Assembly: GCA_015233465.1 (NCBI GenBank)
Contig: JADFXP010000005.1
Span: forward strand, 62,001 to 126,000
DNA from: Candidatus Magnetominusculus dajiuhuensis
GTDB lineage: Bacteria > Nitrospirota > Thermodesulfovibrionia > Thermodesulfovibrionales > Magnetobacteriaceae
DNA: 64,000 bases
Direction: 5' to 3'
The notes beneath the pieces were generated by a model, which saw only the letters and a list, made by a program, of their open reading frames with translations, had not been told where the DNA came from and searched no databases. Shown here one piece after another: positions 16,210 through 25,330 of this stretch. A program made the translations under genes and the position numbers. Numbering within the stretch: the stretch's first letter is position 1; each line of letters opens with the position of its first letter.

Positions 16210-17304
16210 ATGACTAAAAATAATTCTATAAAATTAATCTCAATATTCTCTATTTTGATAATATTACTTACATCAGCAGGCTGTACTAATTATAAAGGCA
16301 TGCTTGAAAAAAAAGGAATTCAATATTCAGAGATTAGTTTTCTTGACCAAGTTAAACAAGGAAATATTGAAAATGTAACAATATTTATAAAAGCTGGCGT
16401 TGATGTTAATTATAGAAATATAAATAATGATACAGCATTAATGATAGCATCATTTAATGGCCGCACTGAGATTGTAAAGATACTTATTAAAAAAGATGCA
16501 GATTTAAACGCTATAAATAACGAAGGCCGCACCGCTCTAATGTATGCCTCACTAAATGGACAAACTGATATAGTAAAGATACTTCTTGATAAAGGCGCTT
16601 ATGTCAATTCCTTAGATAATGGAGGACGAACGTCTTTGATGTCAGCTTCTTCAAAAGGTTATTCAGAAATAGTGAAAATGCTTCTTGATAAAAGGGCTTA
16701 TTATAACACTCAAGATAAGGCAGGAAACACATCCTTACTATATGCAGTATTAAATGGTTATACAGATATAATATTTTTACTTTGTAATAAAGGCGTTGAT
16801 CTAAACGCCAAATACCCAAATGGAGATACAGCATTAATCGTTGCTTCATCAAAGGGTTATACTGAGGCAGCAAAGATTCTTATTGAAAAAGGCGAGGACA
16901 TTAATACAAAAGATAATGAGGGTCGCACAGCTTTAATGGCTGCATCATCAAAGGGTTATACTGAGATTGTAAAATTACTGCTTGATAAAGACGCAAATAT
17001 AACAGAAAGATACTCTGATGGAGATACGATTTTAATTACTGCATCATCAAAAGGTTATACAGAGATTGTAAAATTGCTGATAGACAAAGGCGCAGACGTT
17101 AATGCTAAGGGATTAAATAATAATACCGCATTAATATATGCAGCATTAAATGGTTATATAGATATAGTGAAACTACTATTAGAAAAAGGCGCAGATATAA
17201 ATGCCAAAAACAATGTTGGAAATAATACAGCATTAACATATGCTGCATTAAATGGTCAAAAAGAAATTGTAAATCTTTTAAAGGCCGCTGAAACGAAAAA
17301 GTAA
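16210..17304 (+). CDS. Ankyrin-repeat lipoprotein
   Basis: A 364-aa protein starting with a signal peptide ending in SAGC (Cys25), a likely but non-ideal lipobox (Ser rather than Leu at -3). From about residue 40 to the end it is built of 9-10 ankyrin repeats with the pattern G-x-T-A-L-M-x-A-S-x-x-G-x-T-E-I-V-K-x-L-L-D-K-G-A-D-x-N. It is probably anchored in the outer or inner membrane facing the periplasm, and serves protein binding. Several repeats are nearly identical at DNA level (ATCATCAAAGGGTTATACTG), suggesting recent internal duplication. It closes the accessory island. Confidence 0.9.
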   Translation: MTKNNSIKLISIFSILIILLTSAGCTNYKGMLEKKGIQYSEISFLDQVKQGNIENVTIFIKAGVDVNYRNINNDTALMIASFNGRTEIVKILIKKDADLNAINNEGRTALMYASLNGQTDIVKILLDKGAYVNSLDNGGRTSLMSASSKGYSEIVKMLLDKRAYYNTQDKAGNTSLLYAVLNGYTDIIFLLCNKGVDLNAKYPNGDTALIVASSKGYTEAAKILIEKGEDINTKDNEGRTALMAASSKGYTEIVKLLLDKDANITERYSDGDTILITASSKGYTEIVKLLIDKGADVNAKGLNNNTALIYAALNGYIDIVKLLLEKGADINAKNNVGNNTALTYAALNGQKEIVNLLKAAETKK

Positions 17305-17316
17305 CTTTAAAACATG

Positions 17317-17374
17317 AGGGCGCTGCCCTTGTTATCTACGGTCACCCGCAAAGGGACTCGTCCATTAGAACCCA
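17317..17374 (+). repeat. Family A palindromic repeat (diverged)
   Basis: GAGGGCGCTGCCCTTGTTAT, CTACGGTCACCCGC, AAAGGGACTCGTCC, TTAGAACCCA. The second hairpin has lost its 3' arm, so this copy is decaying. It lies between the ankyrin gene and its terminator. Confidence 0.75.
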
Positions 17375-17441
17375 TAATTTTTATAAACATTTGCTCTATG
17401 TTTTATTAGTAAGTATCTATATAAATATTCTCAATACTGTA

Positions 17442-17470
17442 GGGGCTGCCCTTGTGGCTGCCCTTTTTTT
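17442..17470 (+). terminator. Intrinsic terminator built from a family B repeat
   Basis: GGGCTGCC-CTTGT-GGCTGCCC forms an 8-bp stem with one T-T mismatch and is followed at once by seven T. It is the family B unit GTAGGGG... starting at 17439. It should stop transcription coming from the ankyrin gene. Confidence 0.65.
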
Positions 17471-17533
17471 AATAAACAATATATACTTTATTTTCAATTA
17501 GTTATTTATTTTTTCAAGGTCAACTAATTAAAG

Positions 17534-17608
17534 TGGAGCGGGCGACGAGATTCGAACTCGCGACCTATAGCTTGGGAAGCTATCACTCTACCACTGAGTT
17601 ACGCCCGC
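17534..17608 (-). tRNA. tRNA-Gly (anticodon CCC)
   Basis: 75 nt including an encoded CCA end. Acceptor stem GCGGGCG/CGCCCGC, D stem ACTC/GAGT, anticodon stem ATAGC/GCTAT with loop TTCCCAA, T stem GCGAG/CTCGT with loop TTCGAAT. All stems pair. The anticodon CCC reads GGG codons. It stands alone between the ankyrin gene and the HEAT protein gene. Confidence 0.95.
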
Positions 17609-17676
17609 ATTACTGAAATTTTATTATACAAAACCTTACAATATAATATCAAACAAAAGGTGTTATCATAGTTAAT

Positions 17677-17759
17677 GGGTTCAAAGTGAGTGTCGAAGCC
17701 CACGTTTAAAAATCCCTTTGCGGAACCATCCCTAAAGGGAACCCTTGGGCAAAGCCCTC
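17677..17759 (-). repeat. Family A palindromic repeat (expanded)
   Basis: In reverse orientation: GAGGGCTTTGCCC, AAGGGTTCCCTTTAGGGATG, GTTCCGCAAAGGGATTTTT, then TTTGAACCC with altered middle bases. It shares the extra CCTTTAGGGATGG segment with the copy at 7697. It lies just downstream of the HEAT protein stop. Confidence 0.75.
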
Positions 17760-17775
17760 ATTCTTTAAAATACCC

Positions 17776-18885
17776 TCACATATGATTCGCTTCATTTTCA
17801 AGTTCCTCAAATGATTTTTCTGAATTAGATTTCTTAGTATCTGATTTCTTAGATTTTTCTGGAACAATCTTTTCAGGAACATTTTTAGACAGAACAGGTT
17901 TAACAGTAACAGGTTTATTCAGCAAAGGTTTTTCTGAAGCAGATTTTTCAATAGAAGACTTATCAGGAATAGATTTTGCTATTTTTGTTTTTTCAGCAGG
18001 TGATTTTTTAGCCTTTGCTATGACAGGATTTGTTGGCACCGAACCATTATTAACCTGTTTTGAAGGAATCTTTTTATTAGAAACAATCATTGGACGCTTA
18101 GTAGTTTTTTCAACAGGCAGGTCTTCATTTATATCCTCTGTCACCAACTCATCACCTTCAGGTTTTACAGGTTTTTGAATAGTTGGCTTAGCCGTAATTG
18201 ATTCAGTCTCTTTTTCCTCTGGATGGGCATTTAACCACTGTGTCCATTGCGCTGCTTTATCATATTTTAATCCTGTAATGGTTTGAAGCGCATCAACAAT
18301 TACACCCTTATCTTTATATCTTCGCCTGTCAATTTCAATAATCAAAGGCTTTACAGACGGCATACCTATCTTTACTAAAGATTTTATAGCCTCATAACGA
18401 ACGCCTGATTTATCATCTTCTAACAAAGGAATCAGATAATCAACTGCACGCTTATCTCCAATCTTACCAAGAGACTCCACAGCCTCTATCCTGACCTTTA
18501 GGTCTTTATCATGTAAGACCAATATCAAATCATCTACCATAACTGGATCAGCATTTCTTCCAGATTCATAAGCACACTTCCAACGTTCAAAAACCTTATC
18601 ACTTTTTAATCCCTTTTTTAAACGATTTATATCAGCGTCTTTATCAAAAGGAATAGCAGCCTTGTCTTTTGAAGACTGAGCAATTACAGCTGGTTTCTTT
18701 ACAGAATCTAATTTATATTTTTCATTACCACTCTTCAAAGGCGTGTTTTGCGGAGTTGGATTTTTTTGAGGTTCTTTGGTATCAACTGCCTTATTAGGCG
18801 CAGCATCTTCAGCAAAGGTATAGAAAACGTCTATATATGAGATAAAAATCAAAAGCAATGAGATTATAATAAAACGTTTTGACAT
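17776..18885 (-). CDS. Secreted HEAT-repeat protein with Lys/Pro/Ser-rich tail
   Basis: A 369-aa protein. A signal peptide (MSKRFIIISLLLIFISYIDVFYTFA) suggests export. Residues about 80-205 hold HEAT/PBS-lyase-type repeats (KVRIEAVESLGKIGDKRAVDYLIPLLEDDKSGVRYEAI, read in parts). From about 225 to the end the sequence is low complexity, rich in K, P, S, T and E, with recurring KPV, SEK and PEK units. It is probably a periplasmic scaffold protein; no enzyme motif is seen. It is followed by a family A repeat and the tRNA gene. Confidence 0.8.
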   Translation of the reverse strand: MSKRFIIISLLLIFISYIDVFYTFAEDAAPNKAVDTKEPQKNPTPQNTPLKSGNEKYKLDSVKKPAVIAQSSKDKAAIPFDKDADINRLKKGLKSDKVFERWKCAYESGRNADPVMVDDLILVLHDKDLKVRIEAVESLGKIGDKRAVDYLIPLLEDDKSGVRYEAIKSLVKIGMPSVKPLIIEIDRRRYKDKGVIVDALQTITGLKYDKAAQWTQWLNAHPEEKETESITAKPTIQKPVKPEGDELVTEDINEDLPVEKTTKRPMIVSNKKIPSKQVNNGSVPTNPVIAKAKKSPAEKTKIAKSIPDKSSIEKSASEKPLLNKPVTVKPVLSKNVPEKIVPEKSKKSDTKKSNSEKSFEELENEANHM

Positions 18886-18895
18886 TTGTTATTCC

Positions 18896-19480
18896 TCATA
18901 TTACGTATTTTAATAATATAAATCCGCAGATAACAAGCAAGAGAAAAATAATACAGAGTAGATTAAAATACTTATCAATAAAAACCTTTATTGGCGCGCC
19001 AAAGATATAAATAAGTGTGCTTACAATAAAAAATCTTCCCCCTCTTGAGAGAGTTGATGCAATAACAAAAGTGGTAAAATTTATATGGAAAAATCCAGCG
19101 GAGATTGTGAATACCTTATATGGGATTGGTCCAAAACCAGCTATAAATATGGCAAGGCCCGCATGTAGTTCAAATTGATGTTTTACATAATTAAATGTAT
19201 CCATTCCTACGTAATATAATATAATCTTACTGCCAATATCCCAAAATTTTAGACCTATATAATACCCAAACATCCCTCCAAGCACTGCTGCAACTGTACA
19301 TACCGCTGCATAAAAAAATGACTTTTTAGGTTTAGAAAGATTAAGCGCTATAAGCAGTACATCAGGCGGTATTGGAAAAAACGAAGATTCTGCAAACGAG
19401 ATTATAAAAAGCGCTATTGCCCCATAAGGTGTATGAGCCCAATGCAATACCCAATCATATAATTTTCTGATTAATTTCAT
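18896..19480 (-). CDS. YqaA/DedA-family (VTT domain) membrane protein
   Basis: A 194-aa integral membrane protein of the SNARE-associated/VTT family, YqaA branch. The family re-entrant segment is seen in FAESSFFPIPPDVLLIAL (about 26-43), the GG-x-x-G-Y-x-I-G-x-K motif at 68-77, and the FGPIPYKVFTISAGFFHI motif near 115-132. Relatives are implicated in undecaprenyl-phosphate or phospholipid flipping and membrane homeostasis. It lies 10 nt from the flavin reductase gene and 10 nt before the HEAT gene, so the minus-strand genes 17776-21933 are likely co-transcribed. Confidence 0.9.
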   Translation of the reverse strand: MKLIRKLYDWVLHWAHTPYGAIALFIISFAESSFFPIPPDVLLIALNLSKPKKSFFYAAVCTVAAVLGGMFGYYIGLKFWDIGSKIILYYVGMDTFNYVKHQFELHAGLAIFIAGFGPIPYKVFTISAGFFHINFTTFVIASTLSRGGRFFIVSTLIYIFGAPIKVFIDKYFNLLCIIFLLLVICGFILLKYVI

Positions 19481-19490
19481 TATAACTATA

Positions 19491-19991
19491 CTACTTTATC
19501 AGACATCGAACTATCTCACCTATGTACATTCTATGATAATCTTTAGTTTCATAATTGTCAGCAATGGTTAAATCTATAAAATTGGATGGATCAACATCTT
19601 GATAATAAATCTTCTTACATTCAATGACCAATCTTGCCTGAGCAAAATATGGCGCTCCACCAAAAACTGGCGTAAGACCTGCATTTATTATCTTATCAAT
19701 ATCCCTTCCAGAATGGCTTCCGCAATATAGCAGCGCATCTCTATACTTTTCTTCAAAAAAACATAAGGTAAATCTCTGATTATTTTCTATATACGTAAAT
19801 GTATGCCTTTGCGGTCTAATTACGCAAAAACATATCTTCTTATGCCAAAGCACTCCAAACCCGCCCCAGCTTGCAGTCATTGTATTATAATCAAAACTGT
19901 TGCCAGCAGTAATCAACATCCAGCCATTACCGATAAGTTCAAAGACATTATCAGTAATCAGTTCAGGATTAATTTCTTTAAATCTTTCCAT
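19491..19991 (-). CDS. Flavin reductase-like FMN-binding protein
   Basis: A 166-aa protein of the flavin reductase/split-barrel FMN family. The typical pieces are MLITAGNSFDYNTMTASWGGFGVLW (FMN binding, about 25-50), the RPQRHTFTYIENN segment and FTLCFFEEKYRDALLYCGSHSGRD. Members bind FMN and transfer electrons from NAD(P)H or rubredoxin to acceptors. It lies 2 nt after prfA on the same strand. Its true electron partner is not in view. Confidence 0.85.
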   Translation of the reverse strand: MERFKEINPELITDNVFELIGNGWMLITAGNSFDYNTMTASWGGFGVLWHKKICFCVIRPQRHTFTYIENNQRFTLCFFEEKYRDALLYCGSHSGRDIDKIINAGLTPVFGGAPYFAQARLVIECKKIYYQDVDPSNFIDLTIADNYETKDYHRMYIGEIVRCLIK

Positions 19992-19993
19992 TA

Positions 19994-21064
19994 TTAAAAG
20001 GATAACTCCTTAAGACGCTGTGTCTGAAAATGCGTTGATAATCCGTCTAGTAGGTCTACAATATCGCCTTCAAGCACCCTGTCAAGTTTATGCAGTGTAA
20101 GATTAATCCTATGATCTGTAACCCTGTTTTGCGGGAAATTATATGTGCGTATGCGTTCGCTTCTATCGCCAGAGCCTACTTGTGATTTTCTTGAGTCAGA
20201 GCGTTCCTTATCAATCTTTTCCATCTCAAGGTCATAGAGTCTGCTTCTAAGTACCTTTAATGCCTTAGCCCTGTTTTTAATCTGAGACCGCTCATCTTGA
20301 CATTGTACTATTAATCCAGTTGGTATATGTACGATTCTTACTGCTGAATATGTGGTATTAACCCCCTGTCCGCCAGGCCCTGAGGCGCAAAATGTATCAA
20401 ATCTAAGATCAGCCTCTTCTATCTTTAAATCAATCTCCTCTGCCTCTGGAAGTACCGCTACAGTTGAAGCAGATGTATGAATCCTGCCTGACCCTTCAGT
20501 TACTGGTATCCGCTGAACCCTGTGAACTCCGCTTTCATATTTTAATTTACTATAAGCGCCCTTACCTGAGATTGATGCAATTATCTCTTTATATCCGCCA
20601 AGCCCTGTTGGGTTTGATTCCATTATCTCAACCTTCCATCTCTGAGCCTCTGCGTATCTTGAGTACATCTTTAATAGATCTGAAACAAATAAAGCAGCCT
20701 CTTCTCCTCCTGTGCCTGCCCTTATTTCAATAATAACGTTTTTATCATCACGCTTATCTTTTGGTAAAAGCATAAATTGAATATTGGTTTCAATCTTAGG
20801 GATAGAGGTTTCTAATTCAACTAACTCCGATTTTGCTAAATCCATCAACTCATCATCCCCGCTTTTAATAATCTCTTCAGCCTCAGCCTTTTGATTTAAG
20901 AGTATCTTTAACCCTTGAATCTCATTAACAATCGGCTCAAGTTCAGAACGTTCCTTTGAATATTTTTGAATTTTTTTATGGTCAGCAATTACATTTGGAT
21001 CAGAGAGTTTTTCTATGATTTCATTGTATTTATTTTCAATCTCATTTAAACGTTCAAGCAGCAT
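19994..21064 (-). CDS. prfA: Peptide chain release factor 1
   Basis: A 356-aa class I release factor, type 1. It has the codon-recognition tripeptide P187-V-T189 (RF1-type PxT, so UAA and UAG) and the peptidyl hydrolysis motif GGQ at 231-233 (SGPGGQGVN). The coiled N-terminal domain has normal length. It starts one base from the DUF1385 gene end (sharing position 21064), a conserved neighbour in many bacteria (rpmE-DUF1385-prfA-prmC). prmC, the usual methyltransferase partner, is replaced here by a flavin reductase gene. Confidence 0.98.
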   Translation of the reverse strand: MLLERLNEIENKYNEIIEKLSDPNVIADHKKIQKYSKERSELEPIVNEIQGLKILLNQKAEAEEIIKSGDDELMDLAKSELVELETSIPKIETNIQFMLLPKDKRDDKNVIIEIRAGTGGEEAALFVSDLLKMYSRYAEAQRWKVEIMESNPTGLGGYKEIIASISGKGAYSKLKYESGVHRVQRIPVTEGSGRIHTSASTVAVLPEAEEIDLKIEEADLRFDTFCASGPGGQGVNTTYSAVRIVHIPTGLIVQCQDERSQIKNRAKALKVLRSRLYDLEMEKIDKERSDSRKSQVGSGDRSERIRTYNFPQNRVTDHRINLTLHKLDRVLEGDIVDLLDGLSTHFQTQRLKELSF

Positions 21065-21933
21065 CAGGCGACTATTTGCTCCTCAACCATTACTTGCTTT
21101 AATGCAGTTAGGGCAACTTCCATTTGCGCGGCACTTGGCTGTTTTGTTGTCAACATCTGAAGCATTAATCCGGGCTTTATAAGAAATCTTATAATTGGGT
21201 TAGATTTAAATTTCGCAGATAATCTCAATATCTCGTAAGACATTCCTGCTATCAATGGAATAAGCACAACCCTTGAGCCAAATTTCAAATAAAATGCCCA
21301 GTATTTTGGAATAAATGAAAAAATAAGTATACTTAATATCATCACTATAAAGATAAAACTTGTACCGCATCTAGGATGAAGTGTGCTGAATTTCTTGGCA
21401 TTTTCAACCGTTAGATCATTACCAGCCTCATAGGCGTAAATAACCTTATGTTCTGCCCCATGATATTCAAATACCCTGCTCATTTCCTTCCATAATCCAA
21501 TCAAAACAATATATATCAGAAATACCGCAACCCTGATTATCCCATCAACTAAATTAAACACAAGTGAACTGTTTGTGATAGAAGACATAAAAATGCCCGC
21601 AACCTTTGTCAAATAAAGCGGCATCAATATAAATAACAATACAGCTAGTAAAAATGACGACCCAATAGTTGCTGCCATTGCCAGCGGACTCAGCGTTTCC
21701 TCTTCATCATATGCAGTAGAAGCAGAAAAATTCAAAGCCTTTACCCCAATCGTAACCGCTTGAAATAACGCTACCACCCCGCGAATAATCGGAAGCTTTA
21801 ATAATTTAGGAAGCGGTGTCAACAATTCATCCTTAACAACTATCTCGCCTTTGGCATTCCTAACAGCCACCGACCACTTCTTATCAGACTTCATCATCAC
21901 GCCTTCAATGACTGCTTGTCCGCCTATTTTCAT
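21064..21933 (-). CDS. DUF1385 membrane protein (YqhQ family)
   Basis: A 289-aa protein of the DUF1385/YqhQ family, usually placed between rpmE and prfA. It starts with the family signature [15 protein letters not shown] and contains [14 protein letters not shown] and [10 protein letters not shown], with about four membrane spans between 75 and 230. Function is not established; some relatives act as metal or envelope factors. The end overlaps the prfA start, so they are translated together. Confidence 0.9.
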   Translation of the reverse strand: MKIGGQAVIEGVMMKSDKKWSVAVRNAKGEIVVKDELLTPLPKLLKLPIIRGVVALFQAVTIGVKALNFSASTAYDEEETLSPLAMAATIGSSFLLAVLLFILMPLYLTKVAGIFMSSITNSSLVFNLVDGIIRVAVFLIYIVLIGLWKEMSRVFEYHGAEHKVIYAYEAGNDLTVENAKKFSTLHPRCGTSFIFIVMILSILIFSFIPKYWAFYLKFGSRVVLIPLIAGMSYEILRLSAKFKSNPIIRFLIKPGLMLQMLTTKQPSAAQMEVALTALKQVMVEEQIVA

Positions 21934-21944
21934 TTAATCTCCTT

Positions 21945-21994
21945 GAGGGCTCTTCCCTCAAACTCCCGCAAAGGGACTTGTCCCTTTGAACCCA
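21945..21994 (+). repeat. Family A palindromic repeat
   Basis: GAGGGCTCTTCCCTC, AAACTCCCGC, AAAGGGACTTGTCCCTTTGA, ACCCA. It fills the gap between rpmE and the DUF1385 gene; its last base touches the rpmE stop codon. Confidence 0.9.
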
Positions 21995-22204
21995 TTAAGC
22001 AGGCTTTGTTCCAGCGTACTTTTTGTTGAATTTAGAGATTCTGCCCTCTGTGTCCATTATCTTCTGTTTGCCTGTATAAAATGGGTGACAGACTGAACAT
22101 ATCTCTACATGCAATACCTTTCTGGTTGATCTTGTAGTAAATTTCTCACCGCATGCGCAAGCTACTACGGTTTCCTTATATTCTGGATGTATTCCTTCTT
22201 TCAA
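21995..22204 (-). CDS. rpmE: 50S ribosomal protein L31 (zinc-binding type)
   Basis: A 69-aa L31 with the zinc ligands CxC (ACACGEKF) and CxxC ([15 protein letters not shown]). A longer ATG-start frame exists (22234), but the sequence AGGAGG directly precedes a TTG at 22204. Starting there gives MKEGIHPEY, the standard L31 N-terminus, so TTG is the better start. It is the first gene of the rpmE-DUF1385-prfA block. Confidence 0.95.
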   Translation of the reverse strand: MKEGIHPEYKETVVACACGEKFTTRSTRKVLHVEICSVCHPFYTGKQKIMDTEGRISKFNKKYAGTKPA

Positions 22205-22297
22205 CTTAATCCTCCTAATTAATATATTAGACATCTTTTTATATTAGCATAATTTAATGAAAAACAAAAGTTAAAAACTAAACATTCACTTTTCACT

Positions 22298-22326
22298 TTG
22301 ATTTTTTATAGGCGATAGAGTATTAT
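22298..22326 (+). promoter_or_regulatory. Sigma-70 promoter for the proC operon
   Basis: TTGATT (22298-22303), 17-nt spacer, TATTAT (22321-22326). It lies 34 nt before the proC ATG, in the divergent gap with rpmE. Confidence 0.55.
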
Positions 22327-22359
22327 TAAATAAAGAAATTATTAAAAACGGAGAAAATA

Positions 22360-23175
22360 ATGATTGGATTTATTGGCGGCGGAAATATGGCTGGGGCATT
22401 AATTAAGGGTTTAATATCTACTGGAGTTAAAGATATTATCGTCTCTGAACCAGATACAAGTCGCTGTAATTATTTGATCAAAGAATTTGGAGTAATTGCT
22501 GTATCTGACAACAAAAAGGCTGCTTCAACATCTGACATATTAATACTTGCAGTGAAACCGCAGATTATAAAAGGTATACTTGATGAAATAAAAGGGTCTT
22601 TAAATGATAATACAATTATAGTATCTATAGCAGCAGGTATTACTCTATCTTTACTCAAAAAAAAATTAATGAAACAAAAAATAGTTAGAATAATGCCAAA
22701 TACCCCTGCCCTTGTGCTTGAAGCAATGTCAGTTATATCTTTTTCAGAAGGTATGTCAATAATAGATCAGAATGAAGTTATAAAACTCTTTAAATCTGCA
22801 GGAAAGGTATTAGTCCTGCCAGAAAATCAGATGAATGCAGTTACCGCACTTTCAGGGAGCGGGCCTGCGTTTATTGCTTATTTTACTCAGGCTATGATTC
22901 AAGGCGGAATTACACAGGGATTAGATGAACAATCCGCAAAAACCCTTGCCATTCAGACACTTATTGGCACTGCAAAATTACTTGAAGAAACATCTCCATG
23001 GGCATTGATTAAACAAGTAACTTCCCCTGGAGGAACAACCGAAGCAGGGCTAAAGGTTTTAAATGCCAGACATGCTGACGATATTATAAGAGAGACAATC
23101 TTAGCTGCAAAATCAAGAGGGGATGAGCTTGGGGAAGACAGCGGTTACCAAGTTATTGCAAAACCAATAAAATAA
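22360..23175 (+). CDS. proC: Pyrroline-5-carboxylate reductase
   Basis: A 271-aa NAD(P)H-dependent enzyme making the last step of proline synthesis. The Rossmann loop GFIGGGNMAGAL is at the N-terminus, RIMPNTPA in the middle, and the family signature NAVTALSGSGPAFIAYF with the SPGGTTEAGL motif near the C-terminus. Length is usual. It opens the cluster proC-yggT-divIVA-hisS-yicC, resembling the yggS-proC-yggT-divIVA order often found near cell-division genes. The start is supported by GGAG at 7 nt. Confidence 0.96.
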   Translation: MIGFIGGGNMAGALIKGLISTGVKDIIVSEPDTSRCNYLIKEFGVIAVSDNKKAASTSDILILAVKPQIIKGILDEIKGSLNDNTIIVSIAAGITLSLLKKKLMKQKIVRIMPNTPALVLEAMSVISFSEGMSIIDQNEVIKLFKSAGKVLVLPENQMNAVTALSGSGPAFIAYFTQAMIQGGITQGLDEQSAKTLAIQTLIGTAKLLEETSPWALIKQVTSPGGTTEAGLKVLNARHADDIIRETILAAKSRGDELGEDSGYQVIAKPIK

Positions 23176-23190
23176 ATGTAAAAGAATATC

Positions 23191-23215
23191 GTAGGGGTAA
23201 CCCTTGTGGTTACCC
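23191..23215 (+). repeat. Family B palindromic repeat, single unit
   Basis: GTAGGGGTAACCCTTGTGG followed by TTACCC: an 8-bp perfect stem with a CTTGT-type loop, between proC and yggT. Confidence 0.9.
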
Positions 23216-23259
23216 AGAGTTGAAGTTATAACTTGTCAATTTAAAAGGAGTATCAAAAG

Positions 23260-23556
23260 ATGTTTATAGTCGGAAATCTATTTGGGGCAATTGCTGAGAT
23301 AATTGATGCAATACTTGGAATCTATACATGGATGATTATTATCTCTGCCCTTTTAAGCTGGGTAAATCCTGATCCTTATAATCCTATAGTAAGATTTTTA
23401 TATAAAGTTACTGAGCCTGTGCTTGCGCCTATACGCAGCAGGATTGGCATACTTGGAGGATTTGATGTATCCCCTGTAATAGCTCTTTTGGCAATTACAT
23501 TTTTAAAACGTTTTTTAGTTGGCACACTTATTGGATTAGGACAGAGAATGAATTAA
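23260..23556 (+). CDS. yggT: YggT family membrane protein
   Basis: A 98-aa protein with two membrane spans and the YggT signature: ILGIYTWMIIISALLSWVNPDPYNPIVRFLYKVTEPVLAPIR in the first half (pieces W-x-N-P-D-P-x-N-P and T-E-P-x-L-x-P-I-R). Members help osmotic tolerance and, in Gram-positives and cyanobacteria, cell division or nucleoid placement. It sits between proC and divIVA, its usual neighbours. The start has AAAGGAG at 23246. Confidence 0.93.
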   Translation: MFIVGNLFGAIAEIIDAILGIYTWMIIISALLSWVNPDPYNPIVRFLYKVTEPVLAPIRSRIGILGGFDVSPVIALLAITFLKRFLVGTLIGLGQRMN

Positions 23557-23622
23557 GTGAAAAAGTCGTGGGACGACTCCCAAATAAAAACTGAAAAATA
23601 ATATAAAGGAGGTTTTTCTAAT

Positions 23623-24096
23623 ATGCGTATAACGCCGCTTGATATACAACAAAAACAATTTCCAGTGAAATTCAGAGGTTTTGACGTTGAAGAGGTCTAT
23701 GCCTTTTTAGAGGTTGTTCGAGAAGAGATGGAAGACCTGCTTAGAGAAAATGCCTCCCTTAAAGAACAGCAATATTCCCTTGAATCTCATATGAAGGAAT
23801 ACAAAGACATTGAATCAACCCTGAGAGACACCCTGCTTACAGCGCAGAAAATGGTAGAGCTGCACAAGGCAAATGCCCAAAAAGAGGCAGAATTAATGGT
23901 CAAAGAAGCTGCACTTAAATGTGATGATATGATGAAAGACGCTCAAGAACGCGTAGTAAAAATCCATGAAGATATAGTAGATCTTAAAGGCATTAGACGA
24001 CATTTTAAAGAAGAAATCAGACGGCTTATTGAAGGTCATATGACCATGCTTGAATACGATAAGGATAGAGAAGAAGAAGGTAACGATTTAAAATAA
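23623..24096 (+). CDS. divIVA: DivIVA domain protein
   Basis: A 157-aa coiled-coil protein. Residues 1-40 hold the DivIVA membrane-binding head (RITPLDIQQKQFPVKFRGFDVEEVYAFLE, read in parts). A long coiled coil follows from about 35 to 150. DivIVA-type proteins sense curved membrane and recruit division or polar factors. An excellent AAGGAGG site precedes ATG 23623. It is 2 nt upstream of hisS. Its neighbours proC and yggT are the usual ones. Confidence 0.93.
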   Translation: MRITPLDIQQKQFPVKFRGFDVEEVYAFLEVVREEMEDLLRENASLKEQQYSLESHMKEYKDIESTLRDTLLTAQKMVELHKANAQKEAELMVKEAALKCDDMMKDAQERVVKIHEDIVDLKGIRRHFKEEIRRLIEGHMTMLEYDKDREEEGNDLK

Positions 24097-24098
24097 AA

Positions 24099-25325
24099 GT
24101 GAATAAATACTCTACATTAAAAGGTGTCTGCGATATTGTCCCTCCTGATGACAAGTTATGGGATTTTATTGAAGAAATTTCCAAAGAGGTATTTTCAATC
24201 TATGGATTTAAAAATATACGAATACCTGTCATAGAATACACCGAATTATTTAAACGCGGAATTGGCGAAGGCACAGATATTGTTGAAAAAGAGATGTATA
24301 CCTTTTCAGACCGTTCAGGCAGAAGCATTACCCTGCGGCCAGAAGGCACTGCCTCTGTTGTAAGAAGTTATATAGAAAATAATCTCTCTGACCTTCCATC
24401 TCCTCAAAAATTCTTTTATCTTGGCCCAATGTTTAGATATGAAAGGCCTCAAAAAGGCCGTTACCGCCAATTTTATCAGATTGGAGCAGAGGTCTTTGGC
24501 TCTTCTAACCCATCAACTGATGCAGAGATTTTTTCTATGCTTAACATGTTTTTGGATAAAGTTGGGCTTACAAATACTCAATTACAGATTAATTCAATAG
24601 GATGTCCAATTTGTCGTCCAAATTATATCTCGTCTCTTATAGAGTTTTTCTCTAAGCATAGTGATAATCTATGTACAGACTGTCAAAATAGACTGCAAAA
24701 AAATCCACTGAGGCTGCTTGACTGTAAAAATGAAGGATGCGGGATTATAAAAAAGGATGCGCCATTAATAACACAAAGCCTATGCGGTGAATGTGTAAAT
24801 CATCATAATCAATTAAAACATTTATTAGACCTGCAAGGGATTTCATTTATAGAAAATCCGCTTATAGTCCGCGGACTTGATTATTATACAAAGACTGCAT
24901 TTGAGATAACTGCCGATCATATTGGCGCGCAAAACACCGTTATTGCTGGCGGACGTTATGATAATCTTGTACATGAATTTGGCGGAGCAAAGACCCCTGC
25001 AATTGGATTTGCAATTGGGTTGGAAAGGCTTGCATTACTACTTAAAGATAAAGAAATGATTGATAAAAAAGTCCCGCTGATATATTTTGCTATTCTTGGG
25101 GATAAGGCATTAGATAAGGCTTTGCTTATGGCTAAAAAATATCGGAAAGAAGGGCTTTGGGTAGAGATCGGCAATCCATCTGATTCTCTTAAAAGCCAGA
25201 TGAAAAAAGCAGATAAATTTAATGCTGAAAGTGTTATTATAATCGGTGAGAATGAAATAAACTCAGGAATTGCTATAAAGAAAAGGATGAATGATGGAGT
25301 TCAAGAAGAAGTTAATATTAATTAA
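24099..25325 (+). CDS. hisS: Histidyl-tRNA synthetase
   Basis: A 408-aa class II synthetase. Motif 2 is FYLGPMFRYERPQKGRYRQF, with the His-specific R-G-L-D-Y-Y (VRGLDYYTKTAFE) and motif 3 AIGFAIGLERLALLL. A cysteine-rich insertion (CTDCQNRLQKNPLRLLDCKNEGC, about 192-214) is typical of many bacterial HisRS. It starts with GTG 24099, only 2 nt after divIVA, so translation is probably coupled. The anticodon-binding domain at the end is slightly short but complete. Confidence 0.97.
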   Translation: MNKYSTLKGVCDIVPPDDKLWDFIEEISKEVFSIYGFKNIRIPVIEYTELFKRGIGEGTDIVEKEMYTFSDRSGRSITLRPEGTASVVRSYIENNLSDLPSPQKFFYLGPMFRYERPQKGRYRQFYQIGAEVFGSSNPSTDAEIFSMLNMFLDKVGLTNTQLQINSIGCPICRPNYISSLIEFFSKHSDNLCTDCQNRLQKNPLRLLDCKNEGCGIIKKDAPLITQSLCGECVNHHNQLKHLLDLQGISFIENPLIVRGLDYYTKTAFEITADHIGAQNTVIAGGRYDNLVHEFGGAKTPAIGFAIGLERLALLLKDKEMIDKKVPLIYFAILGDKALDKALLMAKKYRKEGLWVEIGNPSDSLKSQMKKADKFNAESVIIIGENEINSGIAIKKRMNDGVQEEVNIN

Positions 25326-25330
25326 TACAC

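Noticed and set aside
9308-17304. A prophage or integrative element
   Set aside because: No integrase, capsid, portal, terminase or conjugation gene, and no direct repeats matching the tRNA-Gly end were seen.
17442-17608. tRNA-Gly as an attachment site for the island
   Set aside because: I found no second copy of the tRNA 3' end near 9150-9300.
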